A stretch of 64,000 nt of DNA from JAGREO01 sp020446285 (GCA_041398005.1 JAWKVP010000003.1:310001-374000), one strand, 5' to 3'; shown: positions 25,543-35,316, numbered from the stretch's first letter. Notes: generated by a model from the letters alone, not told the origin. Numbers and translations: made by a program.

Positions 25543-27318
25543 TCAAAGCGGCCAGACCAGCAGAATCATCGGCACGCCGACAGCGACAATCAGAATTTCG
25601 AGCGGCAGGCCGAGCCGCCAGTAATCGCCGAAGCGATAGCCGCCCGGCCCCATCACCAGCATGTTGTTCTTGTGACCGATGGGCGTGAGGAAGGCGCAGG
25701 ACGCGGCCACGGCAATGGCCATGAGGAAGGGATCGGCATTGACGCCGAGGCGCCCGGCGATGTCGACGGCGATGGGTGCGGCAATCACCGCAGTGGCGGT
25801 GTTGTTCATGATGTCGGAGAGCGTCATGGTCACGACCATGAGCAGGACCAGAACCACCACGGCTGACTGTCCGCTCGCCGCATCAAGGATCCAGCCGGCG
25901 ATCAGGGCGGTGCCGCCGCTGGTCTCCAGTGCCGCACCGATGGGAATCATCGATCCCAGCAGCACGATCACCGGCCACTCGATGCTGGTGTAGATCTCGC
26001 GCGGCGGAACGATGTTGGCGAGCACCATGAGCACGGCGACACCGGCGAGTGCGACGGCGAGATAGAGCACACCGAACGAGGCCAGCAGGATGGCGGCCGC
26101 GAACATGCCGACGGCCAGCCACGCCTTGTCCCGACGCACGACGGTGAGCCCGCGTTCGGCGAGCGGGAGGCAGCCGAGCCATGCCACGGTTTCGGACATG
26201 CGTCCGGCGGGACCGAGGAAAAGCAGGACGTCGCCCGCCTCCACCTGCAGACGGCGGACACGCTCGCGGAAGCGTCGTCCCTGACGGCGAATGCCGAGAA
26301 GATGCACGCCGAAACGCGAGATCAGCGAAAGGCCCACCGAAGAGCGCCCCTCGATCAGCGCACCTTCGGGAACGACCACCTCGGTCAGTTGCAGATCGTC
26401 GGTACCGACCAGTTTCTCATCCTTGCCAGTTCCGAAATATTCGAGGCCGAGCTTGCCGACGATACCGTCGATCGCTTCGGCGGACGCCTCGACGACGATG
26501 ATGTCGCGTTCCTCGATCCGCTCCTGCAGGCCATAGCCGGCGAGGCGCTGGCCGCGACGCACGAGGCCGATGACGGTGACGCCATCATCATCGACGAGTT
26601 CCTGCAGGTCGGCGAGCTTGCTGCCCTGGTATTTCGAACCGTCCCTGACGCGCAGTTCGGCGATGTAGTTCCCAAGCGAGAGTTCATCTTCGGCGGCACC
26701 CGAACGTTCCTGACGCGGGATCAGCCGCCAGCCGCCCAACACGATGAAGAGCAGGCCGGTGACAGCACAGACGACACCGACCGGTGCGAAATCGAACATG
26801 GCGAAGGGCTCGCCCAGCGCCGATTCGCGAAAGGCCGAGATGACGATGTTGGGCGGTGTGCCGATCAGCGTCACGAGGCCGCCCAGGATCGAGGCGAAGG
26901 AAAGCGGCATCAGACTCAGCGAGGGACTGCGTTTCGCGTTTTTTGCCGCCTGCAGGTCGATGGGCATGAGCAGGGCGAGTGCGGCGACATTGTTCATGAC
27001 GGCGGAAAGGGCTGCGGCAAGGGTGCCCATGATGCCGATATGTGCGGCAAGCCCGCGCGCGCTGTCGACCACGAGCCGGGCCAGAAGCTCGATGGCGCCG
27101 GAATTCGCCAACCCGCGACTGACGATGAGCACCAGTGCTATGATGACCGTCGCCGGATGACCGAAGCCGGAGAACGCATCCCCGGTGGCAACGACACCGA
27201 AGAGAAGGGCGATGACCAGTGCCGAGAATGCGACGATGTCGTATCGCCATCGTCCCCACAGGAGAAAGACAAACACGAAACCGAGAATGGCGAAGAGAAT
27301 GCTCTGGTCAAAGGTCAT
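25543..27318 (-). CDS. SLC13-family carrier with TrkA-C domains (copy 2)
   Basis: A 591-residue anion symporter of the SLC13/DASS type. About nine to twelve membrane helices are split by two cytosolic TrkA-C (RCK) domains at about residues 205-375. Characteristic repeats are AALSAVMNNVAALALLMPI and GLVTLIGTPPNIV in the first half and DIMNNTATAVIAAPIA in the second, forming the two hairpin motifs that bind substrate and sodium. It lies 15 nt after a close paralog. Dicarboxylates or sulfate are typical substrates of the family; neither is proven here. Confidence 0.85.
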   Translation of the reverse strand: MTFDQSILFAILGFVFVFLLWGRWRYDIVAFSALVIALLFGVVATGDAFSGFGHPATVIIALVLIVSRGLANSGAIELLARLVVDSARGLAAHIGIMGTLAAALSAVMNNVAALALLMPIDLQAAKNAKRSPSLSLMPLSFASILGGLVTLIGTPPNIVISAFRESALGEPFAMFDFAPVGVVCAVTGLLFIVLGGWRLIPRQERSGAAEDELSLGNYIAELRVRDGSKYQGSKLADLQELVDDDGVTVIGLVRRGQRLAGYGLQERIEERDIIVVEASAEAIDGIVGKLGLEYFGTGKDEKLVGTDDLQLTEVVVPEGALIEGRSSVGLSLISRFGVHLLGIRRQGRRFRERVRRLQVEAGDVLLFLGPAGRMSETVAWLGCLPLAERGLTVVRRDKAWLAVGMFAAAILLASFGVLYLAVALAGVAVLMVLANIVPPREIYTSIEWPVIVLLGSMIPIGAALETSGGTALIAGWILDAASGQSAVVVLVLLMVVTMTLSDIMNNTATAVIAAPIAVDIAGRLGVNADPFLMAIAVAASCAFLTPIGHKNNMLVMGPGGYRFGDYWRLGLPLEILIVAVGVPMILLVWPL

Positions 27319-27333
27319 CGAGCGCCGGACCGA

Positions 27334-29127
27334 TCAGCCCGCAATGGGCCACATGAAAAGCAGGAGCGGAATGCCGATCGCCATGAGAACGATCTGCAGG
27401 GGCAATCCCATACGCCAGTAATCACCGAAATTGTACCCTCCGGGGCCCATCACGAGCGTGTTGTTCTGGTGCCCTATAGGTGTGAGGAAGGCGCAGGATG
27501 CGCCGATCGCGACCGCCATGATGAACGTGTCCACATTGAGCGACTGCGCATTGGCGACGGCGATCGCGACCGGCGCCATGATGACCACGGTAGCGGCATT
27601 GTTGATCATGTCGGTCAAAAGCATGGTGGCGAACAGGAGGATCACGAGCGAAAGCAGACCACCCTGTTCGGCCGCGAGCCAGATGATGCCCAGAGCAAGC
27701 TGCGATGCCAGTCCGGTCGTCTCCAGCGCATCGCCGATGGGAATCATGCAGGCAAGCAGGACGATCACCGGCCATTCGACCGCATCATAGATCTCGCGCG
27801 TGGGCACGATTCCGACGACGACCATGAAAAACGCCGCCGAACCGAGTGCGATCTCCAGCGGCAGAACGCCTGTAGCCGAGAGCAGGATTGCGGTGGCGAA
27901 AAGGCCGATGGTCGGTACCGCCATGTTGCGCTTGCGACGGCCCACATCGATCGACCGTCCGGCGAGCGGCAGGAAGCCCAGAAGGCGGATGACCTCGGCC
28001 AGCCGCTCCTCCTCGCCCTGCAGCAGGAGCACGTCACCGGCACGCAGGACCACACGGTCGATGCGGTCGCGCACCCGCGCACCTTGGCGCGCCACCGCGA
28101 GCAGGTTGACGTTGAACTGATGCGCCAGCCGCTCGCGCGTGTCACTGCGACCGTCGAGTTCCGAACCCTGGGTGACAACCACCTCGGCAAGCCGCACATC
28201 CTCGTTGGCGAGAAGGCTCATCGCCGCCGCACTCTGCCCGACGATCTCCAGATCGAACCGTTCCAGGAGACGTGGCAAGCTCGCCGGGGCAACCTCGACG
28301 ATCAGCACGTCCTCGGCGCGCACGACAAAGCGCCGTGGCACGTTCGGTACCCGGCGGCCGTCGCGCAGCAAACCGAGAATGGCGACATCCAGCTCGTTGA
28401 ATTCTTCGGCGACATCGCTGATCATCCGCCCGATGAGGAGATTCTTCGCTCCGCAGCGCACCTCGGTCACATAGTCGCCGATGTCGAAGAATTCGTCGGT
28501 GCCGGCGGCATGACGCAAGCGTTTCGGCAGAAACCGCCAGCCGACCACCGAGAGGAACGTCACGCCCGTCACGGCCAGCGGCAACCCGACCCATGTGAAA
28601 TCGAACAGCCGGAACGGCTCGCCGAGTTCGCGCGCGCGAAAGCTCGCGGCAATGATGTTGGGTGGCGTGCCGATGAGCGTCACGAGGCCGCCGAGCAACG
28701 CGGCAAACGAGATCGGCATGAGCAGGAGCGAGGGCGAGCGGCCGGCATTGTTGGCGGAACGGATTGCCACGGGAAGCGTCAGGGCCAGCGCTCCGACATT
28801 GTTCATCATCGTCGACATGGCCGCCGTGATGCCGGCGAGCGAGGCGACATGGCGCGTGACCGAACCCGTATGCTTCGAAACCCAGTCACTGATGCTGTCA
28901 GTGGCACCGCTGCTCAGCAGCGCCCGGCTGATGATGAGCATGAATGCGACCGTGACCGTTGCCGTATGCGACAGACCGTCGAACGCGCGGTCACCCGGTA
29001 CGAGACCGGCAATGACCGCCAGCATCAACCCTCCGAAGGCGACGACATCGTGGCGAAAGCGCCCCCAGATGAACATGAACAGCATCAGCACGAAAAGCAG
29101 CAGCAGGGAGATCTGCGGGATCGTCAT
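27334..29127 (-). CDS. SLC13-family carrier with TrkA-C domains (copy 1)
   Basis: A 597-residue paralog of the downstream gene. It shares STMMNNVGALALTLPV, GGLVTLIGTPPNIIAASF and the DMINNAATVVIMAPVA repeat, with two TrkA-C domains between. The same order of domains and a similar length indicate a tandem duplication followed by divergence. It begins 38 nt after the end of the aminotransferase gene, so aminotransferase, both carriers and the SAF dehydrogenase form a plausible four-gene transcript. The pair could import related acids or assemble as a heterodimer, since SLC13 proteins act as dimers. Confidence 0.85.
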   Translation of the reverse strand: MTIPQISLLLLFVLMLFMFIWGRFRHDVVAFGGLMLAVIAGLVPGDRAFDGLSHTATVTVAFMLIISRALLSSGATDSISDWVSKHTGSVTRHVASLAGITAAMSTMMNNVGALALTLPVAIRSANNAGRSPSLLLMPISFAALLGGLVTLIGTPPNIIAASFRARELGEPFRLFDFTWVGLPLAVTGVTFLSVVGWRFLPKRLRHAAGTDEFFDIGDYVTEVRCGAKNLLIGRMISDVAEEFNELDVAILGLLRDGRRVPNVPRRFVVRAEDVLIVEVAPASLPRLLERFDLEIVGQSAAAMSLLANEDVRLAEVVVTQGSELDGRSDTRERLAHQFNVNLLAVARQGARVRDRIDRVVLRAGDVLLLQGEEERLAEVIRLLGFLPLAGRSIDVGRRKRNMAVPTIGLFATAILLSATGVLPLEIALGSAAFFMVVVGIVPTREIYDAVEWPVIVLLACMIPIGDALETTGLASQLALGIIWLAAEQGGLLSLVILLFATMLLTDMINNAATVVIMAPVAIAVANAQSLNVDTFIMAVAIGASCAFLTPIGHQNNTLVMGPGGYNFGDYWRMGLPLQIVLMAIGIPLLLFMWPIAG

Positions 29128-29164
29128 GCGATACGTTCCGGAACGGCAGCGGGGCGACAGGCGT

Positions 29165-30547
29165 TCAAGGGAGCTTCAGCTTCTCGACCGTCCCATCGAG
29201 GGCTTGTCGTGCCTTCTCGACGATCTCGTCGACATGATGGCGTTCGATGATAAGCGGGGGAGAAAGGATCATCGCATCACGAACCGCGCGCATGACGAGG
29301 CCGCCGTCGATCGACAGCTCGCGGCAGGTATAGCCGACCTTTCGATCGTTCGGGTAGGGCCGGCGCGCCGCCTTGTCCTCGACAAGCTCGATCGCGGCAA
29401 GAAAACCCTGTGTGCGAACCTCGCCCACCAGCGGATGATCGGCCAACGTCGCGATCTGCTCGCGGAAATAGGTGCCGACGGGACCGGCTGCCGCCCTGTA
29501 CAGCCCCTCCTCATCGATGATGCGGATATTCTCCAGCGCCACGGCCGCTGCGGCCGGATGTCCGGAATAGGTCACACCGTGCGCATACTCGCTCTCGCCC
29601 GCCCAGATCACATCACCCACGCGGCGCCCGAGTGCCGCAGCGCTGATCGGCAGGTAGCCCGAGGACAGGCCCTTGGCCATGGCGATGATGTCGGGCTGTA
29701 TGTCGTATGTCTCGCAACCCCACCAGTTTCCCGTCCGGCCGAAACCGCAGATTACCTCGTCGGCGACCAGCAGGACATCGTACTTTCGGCAGATGCGCTG
29801 GATTTCGGGCCAGTAGGTTTCGGGCGGTATGATGACGCCACCGGCACCTTGGATCGGCTCGGCATAGAAGGCGGCGACCCTGTCCGCACCGATCTCCTCG
29901 ATCTTTGCCTCCAGCCAGCGTGCGGCGATCAGGCCGAATTCGCCCGGATCACGGCCTTCGCCCGAAGCGAACCAGTAGGGATTGCCGATATGGTGGAAGC
30001 GTTCGAGCGGCAGGTCGAAGGGCGTGTGCATGAATTTCATGCCGGTGAGGCTCGCCGAGCCAAGGCCGACGCCGTGATAGCCGAGCGTGCGGCTGATGAA
30101 ATGCTTCTTCTCCGGCTTGCCCACAAGGTTCCAGTAGTACCAGACCGTCTTGATGATCGTGTCGTTGGTCTCGGAGCCGGAATTGTTGAAGATTATGCGA
30201 TCCATGCCGTCTGGCAGGATCTCCGCCAGTTTGCCCGCGAGTTCAGCTGCCGGTGCGGTCGTCGTCTGGAAGAAGGTGTTGTAGTAGGGAAGCTTCTGCA
30301 TCTGCTCGTAGGCCGCACGCGCGAGCCGCTCGCGGCCGTAGCCGACATTGACGCACCACAGGCCGGCCATGCCGTCGAGAATCCGGTTGCCGTCGGTATC
30401 GTAGATATAGCAACCCTCGGCCCGCTCGATCACCCGCGCTCCCTTGTCCGAGAGTTCGCGGAAGACGGTGAACGGATGCAGGTGGTGACGGTCATCCATC
30501 GCGCGGATCGTCTCGGCCGATGGCGGCGTCTCTTTCGAGGATGTCAT
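29165..30547 (-). CDS. spuC: Polyamine (putrescine-pyruvate-type) aminotransferase
   Basis: A 460-residue class III PLP aminotransferase. LIFNNSGSE-like IIFNNSGSETNDT near residue 115, ADEVICGFGRTGNWWG near 255 and the lysine in IAMAKGLSSGYLPISAAA define the family; YAEPIQGAGGVIIPPETYW is also typical. The closest type is the Pseudomonas SpuC polyamine aminotransferase, which moves the amino group of putrescine to pyruvate. Context supports this, because puuA lies 120 nt upstream and puuD beyond it. The ATG at 30547 gives the usual MTSSKETPPSAET start. Other diamines or omega-amino acids cannot be excluded. Confidence 0.8.
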   Translation of the reverse strand: MTSSKETPPSAETIRAMDDRHHLHPFTVFRELSDKGARVIERAEGCYIYDTDGNRILDGMAGLWCVNVGYGRERLARAAYEQMQKLPYYNTFFQTTTAPAAELAGKLAEILPDGMDRIIFNNSGSETNDTIIKTVWYYWNLVGKPEKKHFISRTLGYHGVGLGSASLTGMKFMHTPFDLPLERFHHIGNPYWFASGEGRDPGEFGLIAARWLEAKIEEIGADRVAAFYAEPIQGAGGVIIPPETYWPEIQRICRKYDVLLVADEVICGFGRTGNWWGCETYDIQPDIIAMAKGLSSGYLPISAAALGRRVGDVIWAGESEYAHGVTYSGHPAAAAVALENIRIIDEEGLYRAAAGPVGTYFREQIATLADHPLVGEVRTQGFLAAIELVEDKAARRPYPNDRKVGYTCRELSIDGGLVMRAVRDAMILSPPLIIERHHVDEIVEKARQALDGTVEKLKLP

Positions 30548-30666
30548 GAACAGGGCTCCATATGACTTGCGCCGGCTGCTGCCCCTACAACATAAGTCGC
30601 CCCGATGCCACAATGCCAGAGCCAGTCGGGGCCGAATACAGGCAGTGCACGATGGTCCCGTCCGAT

Positions 30667-32010
30667 TCACACATTCAGGAGCAGGTGTTCGCGTTCCCAG
30701 GAACTGATGACGCTCTGATAGGCCTCGTGTTCGGCCTGCTTGACCGCCAGCAGCACCTTGACGAACTGCTCTCCCAGACACTCCTTGAGCGGCGTGGAGC
30801 TGTTGAGCTTCTTCATGCCGTCCGGCATCTGCTGCGGCAGGGTCTGGGCGAGCCTGTAGGCGCTGCCGGTGATCGGATCGGTGGGATCGAGCCCGTCGAC
30901 CATGCCGATCCAGCCACAGGCGAGCGATGCGGCGATGGCGAGATAGGGATTGGCGTCAGCGCCGGCGATACGGTTTTCCACCCGCCTCGCCTCGGGCGAC
31001 GAGGCGGGCACACGCAGCCCCACGGTCCTGTTCTCCCAGCCCCAGTGAACGTTGATCGGTGCCGTCGACCAGCGCCGCAACCGGCGGTAGGAATTGACAT
31101 TCGGCGCGAGCAACGGCATCGCCTGCGGCAGGTATTTTTGCAGTCCGCCGACAAAGTTCAGGAAGAGCGGTGAATAGGCATCGCGCTCGTTTCCGGCGAA
31201 GAGATTGCGCCCGCTCTCCTGATCGTAGACCGACAGATGGACATGCATCGAGCTGCCGGGTTCACCTTCCATCGGCTTGGCCATGAAGGTCGCATAGATG
31301 CCGTGCTTGAGCGCAGCCTGGCGCAGCGTGCGCTTGAACAGGAATGCCTGGTCGGCGAGGTCCATGGGATCGCCGTGATTGAAGTTGATCTCCATCTGTG
31401 CCGCACCGCCCTCATGGGTCAGTGTGTCGACATCGATCTCCTGCGCCTCGCACCAGTCATAGACATCCTCAAAGACCGGGTCGAATTCGTTGACCGCGTC
31501 GATGCCGTAACTTTGCCGCGCGGTCTCCGCCCGCTTCGAGCGGCCGATCGGAGGTTCGAGCGGATAATCGGGATCGGCATTGACACGGGTGAGAAAGAAC
31601 TCGAGCTCCGGTGCGACCACCGGCTTCCAGCCCCTCTCCTCGTAGAGCGCAAGCACCTTGCGCAACACATAGCGGGCGGAAATCTCCACCGGCTCACCAT
31701 CGTGGTGGTAGCAATCGGCGATCACCTGTGCGGTTGGCTCATCGTACCAGGGAACCATGCGGATCGTCGAGGTATCCGCACGCAACCGCACGTCACGATC
31801 CGTCGGATCGATCACATCGCCATCGGGATAGTCGCCGGTGACCGTCTGGATGAAGATGCTCTCGGGCAGCCGCAGACTGTCGTCGGAAATGGATTTGAGG
31901 AACTTGTAACCGGGCAGGATCTTGCCTCGGGCGACGCCGTTGATGTCGGCGACGATGCACTCGACCTCGGTGATCCGCCGTTCCTTCATCCACGCTTCTA
32001 CGTCGATCAT
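30667..32010 (-). CDS. puuA: Gamma-glutamylputrescine synthetase-type glutamine synthetase
   Basis: A 447-residue glutamine-synthetase-fold ligase. VADINGVARGKILP near residue 20, APELEFFLTRV, SSMHVHLSVYD and the RRWSTAPINVHWGWENRTVGLRVP segment mark the PuuA group, which glutamylates putrescine or related amines. Adjacent puuD and polyamine aminotransferase genes support the role. The ATG at 32010 has AGGAACGGA before it; another at 32049 would add 13 residues. A 14-bp-arm palindrome at 32087-32117 lies just upstream and may regulate it. The first stretch after the stop holds GCCCCGA/TCGGGGC arms, a possible weak terminator. Confidence 0.85.
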   Translation of the reverse strand: MIDVEAWMKERRITEVECIVADINGVARGKILPGYKFLKSISDDSLRLPESIFIQTVTGDYPDGDVIDPTDRDVRLRADTSTIRMVPWYDEPTAQVIADCYHHDGEPVEISARYVLRKVLALYEERGWKPVVAPELEFFLTRVNADPDYPLEPPIGRSKRAETARQSYGIDAVNEFDPVFEDVYDWCEAQEIDVDTLTHEGGAAQMEINFNHGDPMDLADQAFLFKRTLRQAALKHGIYATFMAKPMEGEPGSSMHVHLSVYDQESGRNLFAGNERDAYSPLFLNFVGGLQKYLPQAMPLLAPNVNSYRRLRRWSTAPINVHWGWENRTVGLRVPASSPEARRVENRIAGADANPYLAIAASLACGWIGMVDGLDPTDPITGSAYRLAQTLPQQMPDGMKKLNSSTPLKECLGEQFVKVLLAVKQAEHEAYQSVISSWEREHLLLNV

Positions 32011-32086
32011 GTTCCGTTCCTGGTGCTCAGGCGCATTCACTTCGTTCATTCACCCGAGCACCAGCTCCTTGTTTTTGCATCAATTT

Positions 32087-32117
32087 ATCCAGTCAGATCA
32101 GTATGATCTGACTGGAT
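32087..32117. promoter_or_regulatory. 14-bp-arm palindrome upstream of puuA
   Basis: ATCCAGTCAGATCA (32087-32100) and TGATCTGACTGGAT (32104-32117) are perfect complements around GTA. It sits between the puuD stop and the puuA start, about 40-80 nt upstream of puuA, with no T tract on either side. This suits a dimeric repressor operator, for example of a GntR-type regulator, better than a terminator. Confidence 0.55.
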
Positions 32118-32141
32118 CGATGCACTAGAGACCGCCGCCGG

Positions 32142-32930
32142 TCACACGCACCCGGTGGCAGTCGATGCCCGTTTCGCCGCGAAAGCACGGCAGGCCTCGC
32201 CAAACGCACGGTAGATCGAGAGGTTTAGCGGGTTCTCGCAGACGTTGTACTCTGGGTGCCACTGAATCGCCAGAAGGAAGCCTCCGGGATTGCGCAATGA
32301 CACCGCCTCAATGGTTCCGTCATCGGCTTGAGCCTCGATGACGAGCGGATCGGCGAGCCTGTCGATCCCCTGGGCGTGCAGCGAATTGATCCGCGCCCGC
32401 TCCGCGCCGCCGACGATGCGCTGGAGCAGACCGCCCGCACGCAGGCGGATGTCGTGCGCGTCGCGAAACCGTTCGGCGGAGGGAACGGTCTTGTCGGAAC
32501 GATGATCGAAATGTCCGTCAAGCTCATGCAGCCGTTGGTGCAGGCTGCCGCCAAGCGCCACATTCACTTCCTGAATGCCCCGGCAGATGCCGAAGACCGG
32601 AACGCCCATCGCCACCGCAGCACGGATCAGCGGCAGGGTCGTGCCGTCACGCGCCGCATCGGCCAGATGCGGATCGAGCGCCGCACCGCCGCCGTAATGC
32701 GCCGGATCGACATTGGAGGGACTGCCGGTGAGCACTAGACCGTCAACACGCTCGAACAGCGTTTTCGCGTCGACCTTGCCCGGAACGGCCGGAACCAGCA
32801 ATGGCATGGCACCAGCACCTTCCACCAGCGCCTCGACATAACGTTCGCGCACCGCATGGGCGGCACCGTTCGCAACGTCACGCAGACAACAGCAGATCGC
32901 GACATGGGGCCGTGCGGGGATTCCGGTCAT
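32142..32930 (-). CDS. puuD: Gamma-glutamyl-GABA hydrolase (class I amidotransferase)
   Basis: A 262-residue peptidase C26 family hydrolase. The nucleophile is in VFGICRGIQEVNVALGGSLHQ-type sequence near residue 112, and the His-Glu pair in IQWHPEYN near 230. PuuD releases GABA from gamma-glutamyl-GABA in the Puu putrescine route begun by PuuA. The ATG at 32930 gives MTGIPARPHVAICCCLRDV; the open frame continues upstream without homology. The puuB and puuC oxidation steps are not in the window, so the route may differ from that of E. coli. Confidence 0.85.
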   Translation of the reverse strand: MTGIPARPHVAICCCLRDVANGAAHAVRERYVEALVEGAGAMPLLVPAVPGKVDAKTLFERVDGLVLTGSPSNVDPAHYGGGAALDPHLADAARDGTTLPLIRAAVAMGVPVFGICRGIQEVNVALGGSLHQRLHELDGHFDHRSDKTVPSAERFRDAHDIRLRAGGLLQRIVGGAERARINSLHAQGIDRLADPLVIEAQADDGTIEAVSLRNPGGFLLAIQWHPEYNVCENPLNLSIYRAFGEACRAFAAKRASTATGCV

Positions 32931-33172
32931 GTCCCGGATATAGCAGTGTCGCAGGAAGGACGATAGGCGCGACGAAAAAAACAGAAGGAGAAAAGTCATG
33001 CGACCGTGGCAGTTTCCTGACCTTGCCGTCAGACGGCGAAGGTTCAATGTACGAGCCGGTTAGCTGTTGGTTGTCGGCATGACGATTGTTGCTGTTGCTC
33101 CGGCGACAGACCAAGGTGAATGCGCCGCTGACGCGAAGCGGTTCGATGAGCTGGGCGATGAGGGGGCTGGCG

Positions 33173-34321
33173 TCAGCTGTAGGGGTCGGCGGCGTCGCGC
33201 AGGCCGTCGCCGAGGAAATTGAAGGCGAGGACGACGAGGATGACCGGGACCACGGGCAGCATGAGCCATGGATAGAGGGCGACGACATTGATGTTCTGGG
33301 CGTCGTTGAGAAGCACGCCCCAGCTCGTCATGGGCGCGCGCACGCCGAGGCCGAGAAAGGAAAGCGCCGTTTCGCCGAGAATCATTCCGGGGATGGAGAG
33401 CGTCGCCGAAGCGATGAGATGGCTCATGAAAGAGGGAACCATGTGCCGACCGATAATCCTTGCGGGCGACGCCCCCATGAGTCGGGCTGCCTGCGCGAAC
33501 TCCTCCTCACGCAGCGCCAGCACCTTCGAGCGCACGGCCCGCGCGAGGCCGGTCCAGTCAATCAGACCGAGAATGAGGGTGATGCCGAAATAGACCCAGA
33601 GCGGATCCCACGACACAGGCATCGCCGCCGACAGCGCCAGCCACAGCGGAATCATGGGAAAGCTGCGGATGACCTCGATCAACCGCTGGATGATGCCGTC
33701 GATCCAGCCACCATAATAGCCCGAAATACCGCCGAGCACGATGCCGAGCACGAAACTCACCGAAATGCCGAGAAGGCCGACAGTCAGCGAAACCCGCGCG
33801 CCATAGAAGATCCGCGAGAACAGGTCGCGGCCGAGCCGGTCGGTCCCGAGCAGGTGCAGGCTCCCGCCCTCGCCCGGACAAACGAGATGAAAGTCGCCGG
33901 CAAACAGGTTCCAGAACTCGTAACCGTCACCTTGGCAGAAGAAGCGAAGCGGACTCGTGCGGCTTTCATCGATCTCGTAGACGCGCTTGAGCGTCTGCAT
34001 GTCCAGCGTCATCCGGTAGCCGTAGGTGAACGGCCAGCGCAATGCACCATCCCCGATGATGTGAATGCCCTGTGGCGGCGCGAGGATCATGTCCGGATTG
34101 CGCGTGTGCTGGCTGTAGGGAGCAATGATCTCGGTAACCAGCGTCGAGACGTAGAACAGCAGCAGCAGCCCGAGCGAAGCCATGGCGAGCCTGTGCCGCC
34201 TGAAACGCCACCACATGAGCTGCCATTGCGACGCAGTATAGAATTTCTCTTGCTCGGGAGTGAGCGGCTGTTCCCCGGCAACATCGAAGGGCTGGGGATC
34301 GACCCGGTGCTCGCGGCTCAT
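33173..34321 (-). CDS. OppC-like ABC transporter permease
   Basis: A 382-residue inner-membrane permease. After an N-terminal helix (about 45-65) there is a long periplasmic stretch of about 100 residues, with YRMTLDMQTLKRVYEI inside it, then five helices. GTDRLGRDLFSRIFYGARVSL and the EAA loop EEFAQAARLMGASPARIIGRH are diagnostic of the DppC/OppC family. It overlaps the OppB-like gene by 4 bp. The 242-nt gap to puuD holds nothing I recognise. The ATP-binding and solute-binding subunits are absent from the window, so the substrate is unknown. Confidence 0.85.
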   Translation of the reverse strand: MSREHRVDPQPFDVAGEQPLTPEQEKFYTASQWQLMWWRFRRHRLAMASLGLLLLFYVSTLVTEIIAPYSQHTRNPDMILAPPQGIHIIGDGALRWPFTYGYRMTLDMQTLKRVYEIDESRTSPLRFFCQGDGYEFWNLFAGDFHLVCPGEGGSLHLLGTDRLGRDLFSRIFYGARVSLTVGLLGISVSFVLGIVLGGISGYYGGWIDGIIQRLIEVIRSFPMIPLWLALSAAMPVSWDPLWVYFGITLILGLIDWTGLARAVRSKVLALREEEFAQAARLMGASPARIIGRHMVPSFMSHLIASATLSIPGMILGETALSFLGLGVRAPMTSWGVLLNDAQNINVVALYPWLMLPVVPVILVVLAFNFLGDGLRDAADPYS

Positions 34322-35316
34322 CGCCCGTGCCCTCCGCCGAAGCGGATACGCGGATCGAGCCAGGCCAGCAGCAGGTCGGACACCAGTACGCCGACCACCA
34401 CCAGAAGCGCCTCGAGCAGCAGGAACGCGCCGGCGAGATACATGTCCTGACTCTGCAGCGCCCGCACAAGTACCGGCCCGTTGGTCGGCAGGGACAGCAC
34501 CACCGCGACCAGTGCCGAGCCCGAGATCAGTTCCGGCAGGAGGTTGCCGATGTCGGCGATGAACGGGTTGAGCGCCATGCGCAGCGGATATTTGACCAGC
34601 GCACGACCCGGCGGCATGCCCTTGGCGCGCGCGGTAACGACATAGGGTTTCTGCAGTTCGTCGAGCAGGTTGGCGCGCAGCCGGCGGATCATGCCGGCGG
34701 TTCCCGAGGTGCCGATGATGACGACCGGAATCCACAGATGTTCGAGCACCGAGACGAATTTCGTCCAGCTCATCGGCTGATCGACCAGCGCCTTGTCGAC
34801 CAGCCCGCCGATGGAAGTGCCGAACCAGACATTGGCGTAGTAGACGAAGATGAGCGCCAGGAGGAAATTGGGTGTGGCGAGCCCCAGATAGCCGATCAGC
34901 GTCAGCCCGTGATCGCCGACGCTGTATTTGTGGGTGGCACCGTAGATGGCGATGGGAAAGGCGACGATCCAGGTGAAGAGCGTGGTCGCGAGTGCCAGTA
35001 CCACCGTGAGGAAGAAGCGGTCACCAATGACCTCGGTCACCGGCCGCTCATATTCGAACGACCAGCCGAAATCGCCCTGCAGGATCCCCCAGACCCAGCC
35101 GAGATATTGTTGCCAGAGCGGCTTGTCGAGGCCGTATTGCGCGCGGAGGAAATCGATCTTCTCGCGGCTGGCTCCCTCGCCCTGCGACTGCAGCTCCGCA
35201 AGCTGGTTCGACAGATAGTCGCCCGGCGGCAGCTGGATGATGATGAAGGTGAACAGGCTGATCGCAACGAGCGTCGGCACCATGACCAGCAAGCGATGCA
35301 CGACATATTTCAGCAC
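34318..35316 (-). CDS. OppB-like ABC transporter permease
   Basis: A 332-residue permease that starts LKYVVHRLLVMVPTLVAISL, the usual DppB/OppB beginning, with a cytosolic EAA loop PYVVTARAKGMPPGRALVKYP. The GTG at 35316 is chosen because it places the first helix near the N-terminus and follows AAGGGTGGGG; an upstream in-frame start would add an Arg/Pro-rich leader. It forms a translationally coupled pair with the OppC-like gene. It follows holA by 70 nt, where many alphaproteobacteria carry parB, so this transporter may be an insertion into that block. Confidence 0.85.
   Translation of the reverse strand: MLKYVVHRLLVMVPTLVAISLFTFIIIQLPPGDYLSNQLAELQSQGEGASREKIDFLRAQYGLDKPLWQQYLGWVWGILQGDFGWSFEYERPVTEVIGDRFFLTVVLALATTLFTWIVAFPIAIYGATHKYSVGDHGLTLIGYLGLATPNFLLALIFVYYANVWFGTSIGGLVDKALVDQPMSWTKFVSVLEHLWIPVVIIGTSGTAGMIRRLRANLLDELQKPYVVTARAKGMPPGRALVKYPLRMALNPFIADIGNLLPELISGSALVAVVLSLPTNGPVLVRALQSQDMYLAGAFLLLEALLVVVGVLVSDLLLAWLDPRIRFGGGHGR

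Noticed and set aside
26302..29250. A very long open plus-strand frame opposite the two SLC13 genes
   Set aside because: It is the antisense of clear membrane-protein genes; its translation is rich in His, Asp and Arg without any recognisable domain, as expected for a GC-rich shadow frame.
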